Source of the DNA: Rhexocercosporidium sp. MPI-PUGE-AT-0058
Taxonomy: Eukaryota > Ascomycota > Leotiomycetes > Helotiales
DNA length: 64,000 bases
Assembly: GCA_020746875.1 (NCBI GenBank)
Contig: JAGTJL010000001.1
Span: forward strand, 1,488,001-1,552,000
Direction: 5' to 3'
Shown: one piece after another, positions 1-12,711 of the stretch
Numbering within the stretch: position 1 is the first letter of the stretch
Layout: each line of letters opens with the position of its first letter
The notes under the pieces: generated by a model
The model's database searches: none
What the model was told of the DNA's origin: nothing
The model's input: only the letters and a program-made list of their open reading frames with translations
Translations under genes and position numbers: made by a program

Positions 1-215
1 AAATCGATATATTAAAGAATAAAAAGCTTGACTTTCGGTAGCTAAGACCTTACGAAATTTATAAGGCTTTCCTTAAAAAAAGCTATTATAAGCTAAAAGA
101 ATTAAAAATCAACGGTATACTTTTCTACGGTATTTTTGCAATTAATCGCCTTAAGCTATTTTATAAACGAGAGCGCTTTATTTATTATAAAAATAATAAG
201 CTTTTAATAATAACT
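1..215 (+). pseudogene. Ty3/Gypsy integrase C-terminal relic (GPY/F-type module)
   Basis: Read on the plus strand with stops, this stretch resembles the end of a retrotransposon integrase. A piece like LRPYEIYKAF matches the GPY/F module and is followed by GIFAINRLKLFYKRERF, typical of the tail of fungal Gypsy polyproteins. The sequence enters the window already in progress, so its start is outside. It is RIP-mutated and cannot be expressed as it stands. The family assignment rests on motif memory. Confidence 0.55.
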
Positions 216-3200
216 TAATATAATAATAATAAAAATTAGCTTAAACCTAGTTTCGAAAAGCGAAATTTATAAGGCCTTAAAGACCCTGAAAAGCTTACGA
301 GATAAGTTATACGGAATAATAAAATTATTATCAGAGTATTTAAAAAGCTAACTCACGCGGAACGAAATTAATATCAAGTCGTTATTTACTCTTTTAATAA
401 GTAGCTTAATCGCTACGATTAATACTATTAACTATTTTTTATTATAATTTTCATAACTCGTCGCTTAGCGTTATCGAACGCTAAACTGTAGCGAGGACGT
501 ACTTTTTATATCTTACAAAAGGGACGAAAATTAAAGTATAATAATAAAAGCATATACTAAAATACTAAGAGCTCTCCCTTAAACGACGAAAAATCCCTTT
601 AGTACTTCGAATATTACTTACGCTTATAAATACCCTCCGATCGCACTCATAAGTCGTTCCGCAACGACAAACACTAGTATCCCAGTCGAGCTAAATAGTA
701 TATTTGCAATAGCTGCCCTTCGAATAATTCAGTATTATTAACTCTAAACATATAAGCTCGAAAGCTTATAAATATAATAATTATTAATACTTTATAAAGC
801 TAAAAAAGCCCTTAAGAAACTCAAAGAGAGTTTTAGCCTCGTAAAGTAATTTAATTAAATTAAATTAATTATAACTTACGTTATAAAAGAATAAAATCCA
901 ATCGAGCACTTATTCTTTATTAAATCTTAAAAAGAGTTAAATAATAAATTAAATAAAGTTCCTTCGACGAGCCGTTCCGGAGCGTTAATAATCTTAATAT
1001 ATTAATAAATTAAGCGCTAAAGATAATAACCCCCCGAGATATACTGCCGAAGCAAGCTCGTATAATAAGTCTTTAAAAATAATCGAAGACCAGAAATTCT
1101 TTCTTAATATTACTTAAATACCTTATAATAAAAAAGATTTACTTTAATTAAAATAACTCTTAAAGCTATAATAAATAAACTATTAATTTAAAAAGAAGAT
1201 ATATAATAATTAAAAAGTTACGCGTAATTAAACGACTTAAAATTTAAAAAAGCTTATAAAGCTAAATAAATAAAACTAATTTATATACTTAAATAAATAA
1301 TAAAACGCGCGATAAGCTATAAGTTATTACAAGGGAAATAAGCTATTATAACTGCCTTATACCGGTAATAAAAATCGTTAAATCTATTATTAATAATATA
1401 AAAAATTTATTTAGATATTAATAATTTTAATATAACGTGCTTAAAAACAGAGCTTAATACTCTGAAACCGTAACGGTTAAGTTAAAAATAAGCAGAATAA
1501 ATACGGCTAATAAGTTGCAAATCTCTAGCTTTTTCATATCTTTCTTACGCTTTTAACCTTTTATATTATAAGTACTTTATTCTTAATTAAACTATCGGTC
1601 TTCGGAAATCAGCGGTCGAGTTATTATAAACTTAAAGTTTAACGTAAAAGTTATTATTAAACTTTATAAGTTCTCTCGATTGACGGCTGTTAAGTCTAAG
1701 CCTTTACGCTGCTTAAGTATTAATAATAATAACTTAATTAAAAGCAAAAGTATAAGATAGCGGATTAAGTATTATAATAAGTTAAGCTTGCCTTAAGCTA
1801 TTCTAAATAATATATCGAAGTGCTAAAGTAATAACGACTTTATTTCCTCGGAGTTTCGGTTAATTAATTTTAAGACGATAAGATAAGCAAAACTACTTTA
1901 TATAAAAAGAGATTTTAATTAATTTAAATTATACGCTTTTTCTTTAGCCGTTCCGAAATCTCGCTTATCGGAATTTAAATATTATTATTATAATTCTGTT
2001 ATAATAATAATTTTATAAAAGACTTAAGCGAGTAAATAATACTTTATTATAAGCACTTAAGCTATCTATAAGTATTCTTCTGACTTTGTCCTTATAGAGC
2101 TGTTTCTTATTAAATAAATTAACTAGACTTTAAGTCAAGAGCTTCCCTTAGCTAGATATTAGTCCTTAGACCCTTAAACTAAGAATATTAATCGATTAAG
2201 AAAGAGCACTATCACTTCCGCCTTTAAGATATATTTGCTTCTTCTTTAAACTTAAAATCCGGCTTAGTTTGCACCGGCTTATAAAAGTATTCGAGGAATA
2301 TTTTTATTACTTTTAAAGTTATTATAAAATTATATTAATATAAGGTTTTTTAAAAAAGAACTTTATTTTTAAATAAAAAGGAATTACTTTAATAAGAAAA
2401 GACTTTCGGAAAGCTTAATATTATCGGTTCAGAGGTTGCTTATAATATAATTAATAAAGGCTTAAAACAAATAATAAGGTTGGAGATACTTCTTATTTTA
2501 ATAAAGCAATTAAAGCTGCGCTTTTATTTTAAATCTTTAAATCGTATTAAAGAATTATTAAGATTTAGAAGTTAGCGATATCGAACAAGAAGGAATTTAC
2601 TTTTAGCCTCTTACTTTTCTCAGTTAACTAATAATAAGAAGTAAGTCGAAGGAAAGCGACGACGAAAGCAGTCCAAGATAACTTATAACTTATTAAAGCT
2701 TTAAGGGTTATTCTCGAGAAGCTTTTACCCCGTAACTTGCCGCTAGGAAAAGAGAGAGACCGCGAGGAAGACTAAGCAGCTCGAAGTTAATATATAAAAT
2801 ATAATATCTTTTCTCTTCTTCTTTTAAATATAATAAATCTTAGCCGCTTATAATAATTTACTTATTTATTAAAAAATAATAAGAAAATATAATAAGAAGT
2901 TATTAAGGCATTATCGGCGCTTTTATTTAATATAATAATTATTAAAATAAAAAGAAAAGGAATTACTTAAGACCGACTTTGTCGTTATTTAATATCGACT
3001 TATTAAAAAAGTAAAAGTAAAGAGAAGAAGATAAAAGTAAAAAAGAGACTTAATTAAATTAATAAAAGAGATACTTTAATTAGCTTCTTTTCATTTCTTT
3101 ATTATACTTTAAACTTCAAAAGTAAAAAAACCGTCCTCCGATTACTTATTTACTTTTAATCTTATATATTTATATATTTTTACTTTTTTAATATACTTTT

Positions 3201-3849
3201 AATATATTTCCTTTTATTCTTAATAACGATTAAAAGATTAAAAAAGTTCGTAAAAGATTCGTTAAAATAAGAATATAAAGAAAGAGTAAGATTATTAAAA
3301 ACACGCTAGCTTAAAATATAAAAGAATATCGACGAATTCGACGCGTTATAAGGATCGATCTCTATTTTATAAGGAAAATTAGTTTCTGCGCCGTAAGAGA
3401 AAGAGTCGGGAACTTATTTAAAATACTAATTATACGCCGATTTATTTTAAAAGAATCACTTTAACTTTATTAAAGCTAAAGTTTACTCGGATACGATATT
3501 TAAGAAAATAAGTTTAGGCGGCAGAAACGATACAATAAGTGCTAAGAGATATAAAAAGATTAATATAAATATAAAAAGACGCGTAAAGCCTCCTTAAGAA
3601 TATTATAAAAAAGAATAATAAAATTATTAAAAAGAAAAAGAAAGAAAAGAATAATAAAGTAGAAGATAATATTTAAAAGTATTAAATAAGATAATTATTT
3701 ACTTTTAAAAGTAAGGTATAAGTCACTTAATATTTATTTATCTTTATTTAAATATATTTTCCTTTTAAGTATTTAAAGCTTTAAAGTTATAATATTAATT
3801 CTTACTTCTTTGCTCGAAGTCGAGCATGAGTTTTTTAAGAAGGGGACGC
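216..3849. other. AT-rich RIP-degraded repeat DNA, unassigned
   Basis: There is no open frame longer than 60 codons. Composition is that of RIP: TpA-rich, with almost no CpA or TpG. The order after an integrase tail suggests an LTR and further retroelement remains, but no paired LTR or clear domain could be found. Purine-rich stretches around 3000-3060 and 3540-3670 encode lysine-rich nonsense. Nothing here can be called a host gene. Confidence 0.5.
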
Positions 3850-4132
3850 ATATAATAAGGTTGACCTTAGAGATTTATTTATTACGTGATTAAGTTATAT
3901 CTTATTATATTTAAGATAGCTTTTAAGGTAATATCCTTTAAAGATAATAACAATTTTTACTACTATAACTTTTCCTTCTTATTTAAATTATACCTTTTTT
4001 CTCCCTTAATAAATTATACTCCTTAGATATATAATATCTTTAGTATTTGTTAAATAAGTATTTTCTACGTTTACTTTCCGGCACTTGCTTTACTACCTTC
4101 TTGTTATGTGCTTGGTATTTTCCCTTCTACAA
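3850..4132 (-). mobile_element. 283 bp TIR element (MITE-like), RIP-mutated copy
   Basis: This is an inverted, heavily C-to-T and G-to-A mutated copy of the element at 57983-58265, with exactly the same length of 283 bp. The end at 4132 keeps the CTACAA terminus and is followed by TA. The other terminus is mutated. It has no coding capacity. It abuts a Fot1-like fragment at 4133. Confidence 0.7.
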
Positions 4133-4573
4133 TAGTTACCGAACTTTAATTATATACGTAAAAGACTTGTCTATACCGGTCCGTTTTTAAAAAAGTAACG
4201 TAATTATATTTTAAATTAAAGTTATATAAACCGATAAACCTTATTCGTTTATAAATAAAATATAATTAATAAGCGTTAATTCTTCCGTAATTATAAGCTT
4301 ATAATTTACGAATCGAATTTCTTATTATAAAACGCGTCCGTAAAGTCGCGTATATAAAGTTAAATAAGTAACGTCATAAGTGTTTACGGCTTCGCGAATA
4401 CTTATAAAATAACTAGATTTATACAAATTAATCGCAAGAGTTATTCGGCCTTCTTTAAAAGCCAATTAAGTGTTAATTAATTAAGACATAATTAATTAAA
4501 TAATATAAAAGTAGCAGTTTTAGTGGGGTATGATTCGTTAATATATATGATTCGCTTACTTATTAAGTACGTT
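4133..4573 (-). mobile_element. Fot1/pogo-like transposon fragment (TIR end plus start)
   Basis: The stretch is the reverse complement of the first part of the Fot1-like element at 9685-11543. It ends in the same terminal sequence (CTTACTTATTAAGTACGT then TA at 4574). Only about 440 bp remains, without the transposase core. It is RIP-mutated. Confidence 0.65.
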
Positions 4574-4600
4574 ATTATATTAATTTATATTATATAATAT

Positions 4601-4796
4601 TGCAGGTTTATGTTGGTTTAAGTCACGGGTTAATTATATAAATAAAGTCGAATGTAAACTCTGCTACGTTAGTTAGACTATTAATTATTAAGAAGCGTAT
4701 TTATAAATCGCATAACTATTGTAATTAATATTATAAGTTAATTAATAACCCCGTACCTTAATATTTCCTAGTTTAATTATAATTATCTTAATAATA
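4601..4796 (+). repeat. Copia left LTR
   Basis: Begins TGCAGGTTTATGTTGG and ends TAATA, presumably TAACA before RIP. It is 196 bp, equal in length to its partner at 12516-12711. Differences between the two are almost all transitions. Confidence 0.8.
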
Positions 4797-6466
4797 AGTT
4801 ATAAGTTTTAATAGCTTAAATTAAATATACTCTTAGTTTTACTGAAATTATTCTTATTTTAAAGGAACGAACTCTTCTTACTCGTAAGTTAAGCTACGTC
4901 TCTGATAATAAAAAATTAGTAAAAGAAAGGTAGTAACGCTATCATAACGCGTCTTTTTAATTAAAATACCTCAGAAGATTTAAAAAAAAAGTATTATATC
5001 CTTTTTTACTTATATTTCTATTATTATAAATAGCTTTATTAAAGCATTTTAACTCTTTTAAGAATCTTACATTACTAGTGCTTAAGAAGTCCGATTTCGA
5101 CGATTTTAATAATAATATTAATAACTTTTACGACTTATTTTATATAAGTAATAGAATAAATTTACTTAACGAAGGTGGCGCGTCGTCTATTGTATTATTT
5201 ATTCTTAAAGCCTTTTAAGATTTTAAAAATTAGTCCGGTTTTATAAATACGCTTATAAAAGACTAATATACGCTTAAGGACTTTAAATCAGATCCGAATC
5301 TACGTAATATTATATTAGAAATTAAGCCGACGTTTAAGTTTAAAGTTAAGCTTTTAAGACTTAAAATAGCTTTTATTTTATTAAACTTTTCCGACGCTTA
5401 TAAGCTAAAGGATATTAAGAATTACTTTAAATAACGTAATAAAATCCTTAATATTGAAATATTTAATCATTTTTTTAAGTTTATAAATATTAAATTACGT
5501 TTATATACGTTAAAAGAAGTTAACGAATAAGATAATAATATTAATAAAAATATTTTAAAGAAATAAATCGATTAATAAATAGGAAAAGCTTAAATAAGAT
5601 TTGTTATTACTTTAAATTATAAGCTTAATTTATTAATATATATTACCAAAAATAAAACTACTTTAAAAATATAAAAAGCCTTATAATATTAATATAAAAG
5701 TAATTAAGAAGTCTTAATATATAATATTATTTAAGATTATATTAAGCTTTATTATAATAATTTCTTATTTTTAAAGAAGTTTATTATTACTTTTAAGCTG
5801 TCGATTACTAAATTAAACACGTTAAAGATAGCTCCTCTTATAAAATAGCATTTAATTATATTTATTATTATAGTTTTTAAAAGGTAGCTTATTTAAGCTA
5901 AATAATAACGCTTCAATTTATATATAACACCGGCTATTATAATATTTAGCGATTTTATAATAAATACGAATATTATAATTATAATTAACTCGAATATTAC
6001 TTTAAAGAGTCTTATTAAAGATATTATAAATAAGGTACGGGTTAATAAGTTAAGTAAGATAGCCGAATAAGCCTTTTATAAAAATAAAAGTATTTTAAAT
6101 TTATATAAAAGCTAAAATAAAAGCAACTCTAATATTAAAAATAATAAAGGAAAAAGCAAAAACGGGTTTAAGACTAAATTAATTTATAAATATTATAATT
6201 AATTAAACTCACGTTATATACTTAATAATTATTATATAATAAATAAAACTAAGAAAGCTAAGTTTAAAAAGAAATATAAAAAGAAGTATATTTTATATAA
6301 AAACTATATTAAGAATTAAAAAAGTAAAAATAATAAGAAAAAAGAGAATTCTGATAATAATTTTAATAATAATCTCTTTAAATTAATACTTTTTCCGTTT
6401 ATTTTTATTATTTTAACGCTTAGATTCGCTACTTTTTCTTATAAAAATAAGTCTCGATAACTATTT

Positions 6467-6844
6467 AATATTAACGCTATTAAATATATGTTTAACGACT
6501 TATTAAAGTTCTCTAAATACACGCCACGCTTTAACTTATTATTTATATTAATAATTAACGGTCTTTTTAAACTTAATAATATTAATATATATATACTTAA
6601 AATAATTAAATTAAACGGTTCCGTGCGTATAATTTATTATTATAATATATTATATATACCTCTCTCTTTTATATATTTATATTTTAATTATAAATTAATT
6701 AAATTAAATAAAGAGATTTATTGCGTTAATTTAAAGCTCTTTTTAATAAAAGAAGAGCAATTTATTAATTTTAAATATATTAATATACCGAAATTAACTC
6801 TTCTTATTATAATTAAGGTAATTATAATTGATATTAAGCTGTAG
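6467..6844 (+). pseudogene. Copia protease / gag-pre-integrase fragment
   Basis: An open stretch reads NINAIKYM and then MFNDLLKFSKYTPR. In Copia proteins this is the aspartic protease site DTGATxHM followed by MFND. All protease changes are explained by G-to-A or C-to-T transitions, including the catalytic Asp (AAT for GAT). The open run of 118 codons from 6488 therefore looks gene-like but is a dead protease and pre-integrase region. It is too AT-rich for a host gene. Confidence 0.7.
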
Positions 6845-6907
6845 CACCGCAAAATAAGTTATATTAACTTTAATATAATTAAAAATACTTAAAGTCTTAT
6901 TAATAGT

Positions 6908-7123
6908 ATGAAATTTAACGAAACTAAGACTAATAAAACCCGTTTTTACATATTTTATAAAAAGAGCAGACTTATTCGCAAAGTTAATAAACGCTTAATA
7001 TATATAAAGCTAGTATATACGTTATATAAGATTAACGTCGATATAGTTTACCTTACTTTAATAGGAGTTAATAGTTATTATTACGCCTTAATCTTTACTT
7101 ATATAATTACTTTTATAAAGTAG
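6908..7123 (+). pseudogene. Copia integrase fragment
   Basis: A 71-codon open piece contains VDIVYLTLIGVNSYYYALI, which resembles the start of the Copia integrase core (VD-x-x-GP-GVNG-x-YALI). The Asp pair expected after it is mutated. It follows the protease piece in the same orientation, as expected for Copia. Confidence 0.6.
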
Positions 7124-8199
7124 GCTTATACATATGTCAAGAAGTTAAATATATATTTTATAAATTAAAAGATAATTAAGGTAATTAAAACATAATATAA
7201 TAAAGATATTAAAATATTCCGTCTTAATAATAAAAGAGAATATAGTTGTATATAAATAAAAGAGTTAATAAACTACTTTAATATATTAATTAAGGAATTT
7301 ATTTTATATACTTTAAAATAAAATAAAAAAGCTAAACGCTTTATTTATATTATTATAAAAAAAGATTTATATAATTATAATTAATTAAAATATGCCCGAA
7401 AACGTATAGCTTAAGGTTTTAATAATAATTGTTTATATTATTAATTATATTTTTATATTTATAATTAATAAAAAGACTTTATTTAAGGCTTTTTAAGATA
7501 ATATTAAGCTTAATATTAATTATAAACCTTTGCTTAAATATTTAAAAGTTCTTAAATATCTTATATATATTTTAATTAATAAGGAAAAGAAAATATAAAG
7601 CCGTAAGATTATTTTAAGAATAAAGAAAGATATTTTAATTAGTTTTAAAAGCTATAATATTTATTATTATTTAATTAATAAAAAGATTATTTATATTTCT
7701 TATATGAGATTCAATGAGGACGGTTTAATTATAAACCTTTATAAAAAAGACGTTATATTATTATTTTACGCTAAAGGTAATAATAGTAGCGTAAATTAAA
7801 ATTATAATATTAAGAAGTTATTAAAACGTAAAAATAATTATTAAAATTAACCGGAAGAATAATTTTTAAATAATAAGATTTATAATCTTAAATTAATAAT
7901 TAATTCTAAGAATAACGTTAAATTTAACGCTAATATTAACGAGAAAAGTAAAGTTAACGCTTTTAAAATATTAAAAAAATAAAAATAAATACTTTTTATT
8001 AAAAAAAAAGCGTAATAAACTTCTTAATTTTAAAAATAAAATATATAAATACGTTTTATAAGAAACTCGCTTTAATAAAATACAAAATCTAATTAATAAT
8101 AAAATCTCGTATTTTATATTTCTAAAAGAAAAAGTTAATTACTTTTTAAGTTATTATTAATTTACTCTCGACGTAATTTAAAAAGACTTATTATACTTT

Positions 8200-8870
8200 A
8201 ATAATTTAACTTTATTAAAAGAAGTAATATAACGTCTTAATTAATTAAAATAAAAAGAAGTAATTATTAAGGAATATCGCTTACTTATTAATAAGGAAAT
8301 ATAATCTTTTATAAAGCGCTTAGACTTACTATTTAATAGTAAAGTACTTAATTCACGTCTAGTCTTTAAGTAAAATAAAGAGAAATAAAAACAATATTAT
8401 TAAAAAATATAAAATTAAACTCGTCGTATAAAGTCATATTTAACGCTATAAACGAGATTATAATTAAACATACGCTAGCGTTTATAAATCCGCAATTTAA
8501 AAGATTATATTAACTATAATAGCTTTATATAATTTAAAAGTAAAGTAATATAACGTCGAAATTATATTTTTAAATAACAATATTAATTTTAATATTTTTA
8601 TTAAAATCCTTTTAAAATAAAAAGAAAATAGCCGAATTCTTATAAACGACGAGTATATAAAACTTAAGAAGGCCTTATATAATCTTAATTAATTATTACG
8701 TTTATAATAAGAAAAGTTACGTATTAAGTTTATTAAAATTAGTTTTGTTTTCTTAAAAACTAATAATTATATATATATTAATAAAAAAACCAAGATTTTA
8801 ATTATTACTTACGTTAATAATTTCTTAATAATCTTAAAAGTAAGACTAACTTTAAAAGCTTTTAAAATAT
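8200..8870 (+). pseudogene. Copia reverse transcriptase relic
   Basis: Reading through stops gives SRLVFK (Copia SRWVFK box), then VEITFLNNNI near 8550-8585 (family VDVxTAFLNG), KALYNLN near 8670, and ITYVNNFLII near 8800-8830. The last is the catalytic YVDD box with both Asp codons changed to Asn, again by G-to-A. The order and spacing are those of Copia. Confidence 0.75.
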
Positions 8871-9273
8871 AAATTCTTATTTTATTTAATATTATTTTTA
8901 TTAATTTAATATAATACTTTTTAATAGTTTATATTATTTAAAATAAAAAAGAAGATTTTTTTTTATTAAAATATTTATATTAAGAAGATATTAAACCGTT
9001 TTAAAATAACTAATTGTAAGACTATTATTACGTCGTTTGCTTTTAATTCTGAAGTATATATAATTAAATTTAAATAATAAGTTATTATATAAGAAATTAA
9101 ATTATATTAATAAATTTATAATTCTTTATAATATCTTACTTATATTAAATAAGATATTTAATATTATTTTTTAGTATTGTCTTAATTTCTTATAAATCCG
9201 TCCTTATAATACTTCGCTAATATAAAAAGAGTTCTTTAATACTTTTAAAGAATAAAGTATTATATTATAATAT

Positions 9274-9658
9274 GGGTATAGCTAAAGTATTATACGGAAA
9301 TAACTAAATCACCATACGCCAAGGTTTTTCCAGGCACGCCGGGTGTATTTATTAACCGCGCCCTATTATACTAATTTGTATTAAAAGCTAAGGGCCGTTA
9401 ATAAAACTCTTAAGCTTTATTAAACTTGACTTTTAAAGCTATTCATACTTTTTTACTTAATACTTTAAAGTAATATATTAACTTTAAAAAATATTATAAA
9501 AATAAATTAATATAATTACATAAAATACATATATTATACTTAGCTTTTAATATAAATTAATATAATAAGGCGCAATTAATAAATGTACCCTCCGAATTCT
9601 TAAAAATTCCTTAGCGTATAATAATTAGCTATTTCCGTATAATGCTTTAGCTATACCC
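9274..9658. mobile_element. 385 bp hAT-type TIR element (non-autonomous)
   Basis: Terminal inverted repeats start GGGTATAGCTAAAG and end GCTATACCC. The left side is preceded by TATAATAT (9266-9273). The same 8 bp is found after the outer right end at 11764-11771, so the whole unit 9274-11763 is one insertion into the Copia element. An 8 bp duplication is the hAT hallmark. There is no coding capacity. Confidence 0.7.
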
Positions 9659-9684
9659 TTTATTAAACTTAACTTTTAAAGCTA

Positions 9685-11543
9685 ACGTACTTAATAAGTA
9701 AGCTGGCCGTGTATATAAAGTGGCCACGCCCTACCAAAACTACCACTTTTACCTTATTTAATTAGTTATGTTTTAACGAACTAAGGCTTAATTTGCTTTT
9801 AAGAAAGGGCGAATAGCTTTTGTAATTAATTCGTATAAATCTGGCTATTTTATAAGTCAACGGGGCGCAACTATTTCATACGACGTATTAAAATCGACAT
9901 TTCAGACGCGTCTTTAAGGACGCTCTTCTCGATAAGAATATCGGTCCGTAAATTATAAACTTATAATTATAAAGGAATTAACGCTTATTAATTAGATTTT
10001 ATTTATAAATAAACGAGGTTTATCGGTCCGTATAACTTTAATTCGAGTTACGGTTATATTACTTTTTTAAAAACAGACTAATACGGACGCGTCTTTTACG
10101 CGTATAATTAAAGTTCGGTGGCTATATAACTTCGTTTAACGCCATGACTCTTTACGGACTTAATATAACTGAAAATATAATTATAAACGTATTCTTTATA
10201 AAGATTTTATAATTATTCGAAATTAGTTCCGACTTATATAAAATACGGTCGCAAAATATAAAATTCAAAACGAAGATATTTATAACTTTAATAAAACAGG
10301 CTTTTAAATAAGTATAATCTTAATTACAAAAGTTATTACGGCTTTTAAACGAGCTTTACGGCTTATTACGATTTAACTTAAGAACCGCGAATAAGTTACG
10401 GCTATTAAGTATATTAATTTAAGCGGTTAATCGCTTCCCTTGATAATTATACTTAAAGGCAAAACTTATATTTCTTTTTAATATTTCGATTTTTTATTAT
10501 TCGATTAGATAATTATAATTAATAATAATAACTAAACGACTAATTAATTAGGCTTAACTTAACTTACGGACGTGTTTTATTTATATATAAAGGATTATAT
10601 AAAAGGTATATATCGGCTTTTGATTCTTAACGGACACGGAAGCCACGTAATACTTAAATTCGATTTGTTTTATAAAAACTATTATATTATTACTCTTTAT
10701 ATGCTACCGCATTCCTCGCATTTACTTCAGCTTCTTGACGTTAATTGTTTTACGGTCCTTAAGCGTTCGTATAGATAATAAGTTAAAGACTTAATACGGG
10801 CCGGGGTTAGCTATATTAATAAGTCTGACTTCCTTTCGACTTACTTTACGGCTCGTATAGAGTCTATAACTTTAAATACGGTCCGTAGCGGGTTCGCAGC
10901 TACTAGATTAGTCCCGTACGACCTTAAACGTGTCCTCTCGAAGCTTAATACTTAATTATAGACGCCTACCCTTCCTCCTCTTCCCGCGACCGAATAAGCG
11001 CCTTAAGTCCTAAAGACGCTATATAATATATAGGAGTTAAAATTATAAGCTAAGGTAATCGGAGACTTCGTATAACGTCGTACGGCTGGTTCTTTTAGCC
11101 TTACGGATTATATAATTTAATAATTAATTAAAAGTTGCTAAATAGTTATATATTTTACAGTCTTTCTTATAAACGAAAACAAGAAGTTACGGGCCGTAAA
11201 TAAACGCTAAAAAAAGAAGAAAATTATATAAAGGTCGTATATTATTATAAGAGGTGTTTTAATAGTTTAAGAGGGCTTGAATCGATCTGTAATTGCGAAT
11301 ATAAAGCCTACGGGTCAGTTTACGGGTAAGGTTAAAGAGCGACGAATCCGCGCGCCGCGGACGTATAATATATATAAATCGCTCGAACACACGGCTCGTA
11401 CGTGTCTATTTAATTTTAATTTAAATTAACTTAATTTAATAATAATAATTTTAATTCGTTATTAAGTTATTAATTCTTAAAGTAATAGTTTTAGTAAGGC
11501 GTGGCCACCTTATATGCACGGCCAGCTTACTTATTAAGTACGT
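9685..11543 (+). mobile_element. Fot1/pogo-like DNA transposon (1859 bp)
   Basis: Inverted repeats of about 65-68 bp start ACGTACTTAATAAGTAAGCT at both ends, with TA on each side (9683-9684 and 11544-11545). This is the target pattern of Tc1/mariner/pogo elements, and the length matches fungal Fot1 elements (about 1.9 kb). A DDE transposase relic lies on the plus strand. The ends are much better preserved than the interior. Confidence 0.8.
10572..10778 (+). pseudogene. Fot1/pogo-like transposase, DDE_1 core fragment
   Basis: A 68-codon open piece contains LLILNGHGSHV, then LYMLPHSSHLLQLLDVNCF and LKRSY. This is the second-Asp block of fungal pogo transposases (LxLDGHxSH, then LPPHSSHxLQPLDV), with the catalytic Asp of DGH read as Asn. 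It lies in the middle of the 1859 bp element on the expected strand. Flanking frames are broken by stops. Confidence 0.8.
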
Positions 11544-11779
11544 TATTCATACTTTCTTACTTAATACTTTAAAGTAATATATCGACTTTAAAGAAGATTA
11601 TAAAAATAAATTAATATAATTATATAAAATATATATATTATACTTAGCTTTTAATATAAATTAATATAATAAGGCGCGGTTAATAAATACACCCTCCGGA
11701 TTCTTAAAAATTCCTTAGCGTATAATAATTTAATTATTTCCGTATGGTGCTTTAGCTGTACCTTATAATATATAGTAGA

Positions 11780-12300
11780 GACGTTATAAACGCCGAACTT
11801 ATAAAGTTATATAGTTTTTACGACTTTAATTAAGTAAGCTTACGTAAAAGACGAGTCTTATATAATAATATTATCTTCTTCTTTATAAGAGAAGTATTTA
11901 GCGCTATTTTTAAGCGCTAAACTACGGTAGCTTTAGCTTTTATAAAAGCAGAATATATTATTATATATACGTTTATTAAAAAGACATCGTGGATTCGCTA
12001 AGTTTTAACTGAAATAAGCTATAAGTAACCAGATTCTCGCTTTATTAAGATAAACTATAATAATTAAAGTGCACTATTGTTATTTAAAAACCCTGAGTTT
12101 TATTAACGTATAAAGCATATCGATATTAAGTTTTATTACTTACGATAAGAAGTAGTTAAAGGTTATTTAAACTTTTAATACGTATTATTAAAAGAAAATA
12201 CCGCCGACGGCTTTACGAAATTATTAAATCCTTAAAATCTTAAGGAATTTATTAAAATATTAAAATTAACGGTTTTATTTTTTTATTAAGATATGATAAT
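11780..12300 (+). pseudogene. Copia RNase H relic
   Basis: Reading through stops gives pieces matching the Copia RNase H: EAEYI near 11953, an NQSALLL-like run near 12060, TKHIDIKF near 12111-12138, and ADGFTKLL near 12202-12222. It continues the reverse transcriptase interrupted at 9273 and lies directly before the right LTR. It is RIP-mutated. Confidence 0.75.
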
Positions 12301-12515
12301 ATTACTTAAAAGACATTTTTATTTTTATAAATTAAAAGACGCGTAAGAATTTAAAAGGCTATTTTAAAAGCTGCTTTAATTACGTGTAAGCTATTTTAAT
12401 AACTTTTCTTTTTATATTAATATAAAGTATATTTACTTTTAAGAGTATATATTTTAAAAGAATTAAACCTTAAACTAAAAAGCACCTATTAAAGAATATC
12501 TTTAAAGAGGTGTAT

Positions 12516-12711
12516 TATAAGTTTATATTAATTTAAGTTACGAGTTAATTATATAAATAAAGTCGAATATAAACTTTATTATATTAATTCGATTACTAGT
12601 TATTAGGGAGCGTATCTACAGATCGCACAACTACTGTAATTAATATTATAAGTTAATTAACAACCCCGCACCTTAATACTTCCTGGTTTAGTCGTGATTA
12701 TCCTAGTAATA
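12516..12711 (+). repeat. Copia right LTR
   Basis: 196 bp, partner of 4601-4796, starting TATAAGTTTATATTAA where the left LTR has TGCAGGTTTATGTTGG. It is preceded by a short purine run that fits a polypurine tract. Confidence 0.8.

Larger units (their letters stand above)
9659..11763. repeat. Tandem copy of the right part of the hAT-type element, split by a Fot1-like transposon
   Basis: Sequence 9659-9684 plus 11544-11763 repeats the right part of the preceding element (from about 9413). The repeat starts TTTATTAAACTTAACTTTTA and ends at a second right terminus. The Fot1-like element sits inside this second copy at a TA. The outer right end carries the 8 bp target duplication. Confidence 0.65.
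4601..12711 (+). mobile_element. Copia (Ty1-like) LTR retrotransposon, RIP-inactivated and interrupted
   Basis: Paired 196 bp LTRs (4601-4796 and 12516-12711) bound a plus-strand polyprotein relic in Copia order. A protease site lies at 6467-6490, gag-pre-integrase and integrase pieces to about 7130, reverse transcriptase around 8200-8870 and RNase H around 11840-12290. A purine-rich AAAGAGGTG lies just before the right LTR. Removing the 2.49 kb insertion at 9274-11763 plus one 8 bp target duplication leaves about 5.6 kb, a normal Copia size. Every domain contains stops. A target-site duplication could not be fixed in the AT-rich flanks. Confidence 0.8.
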
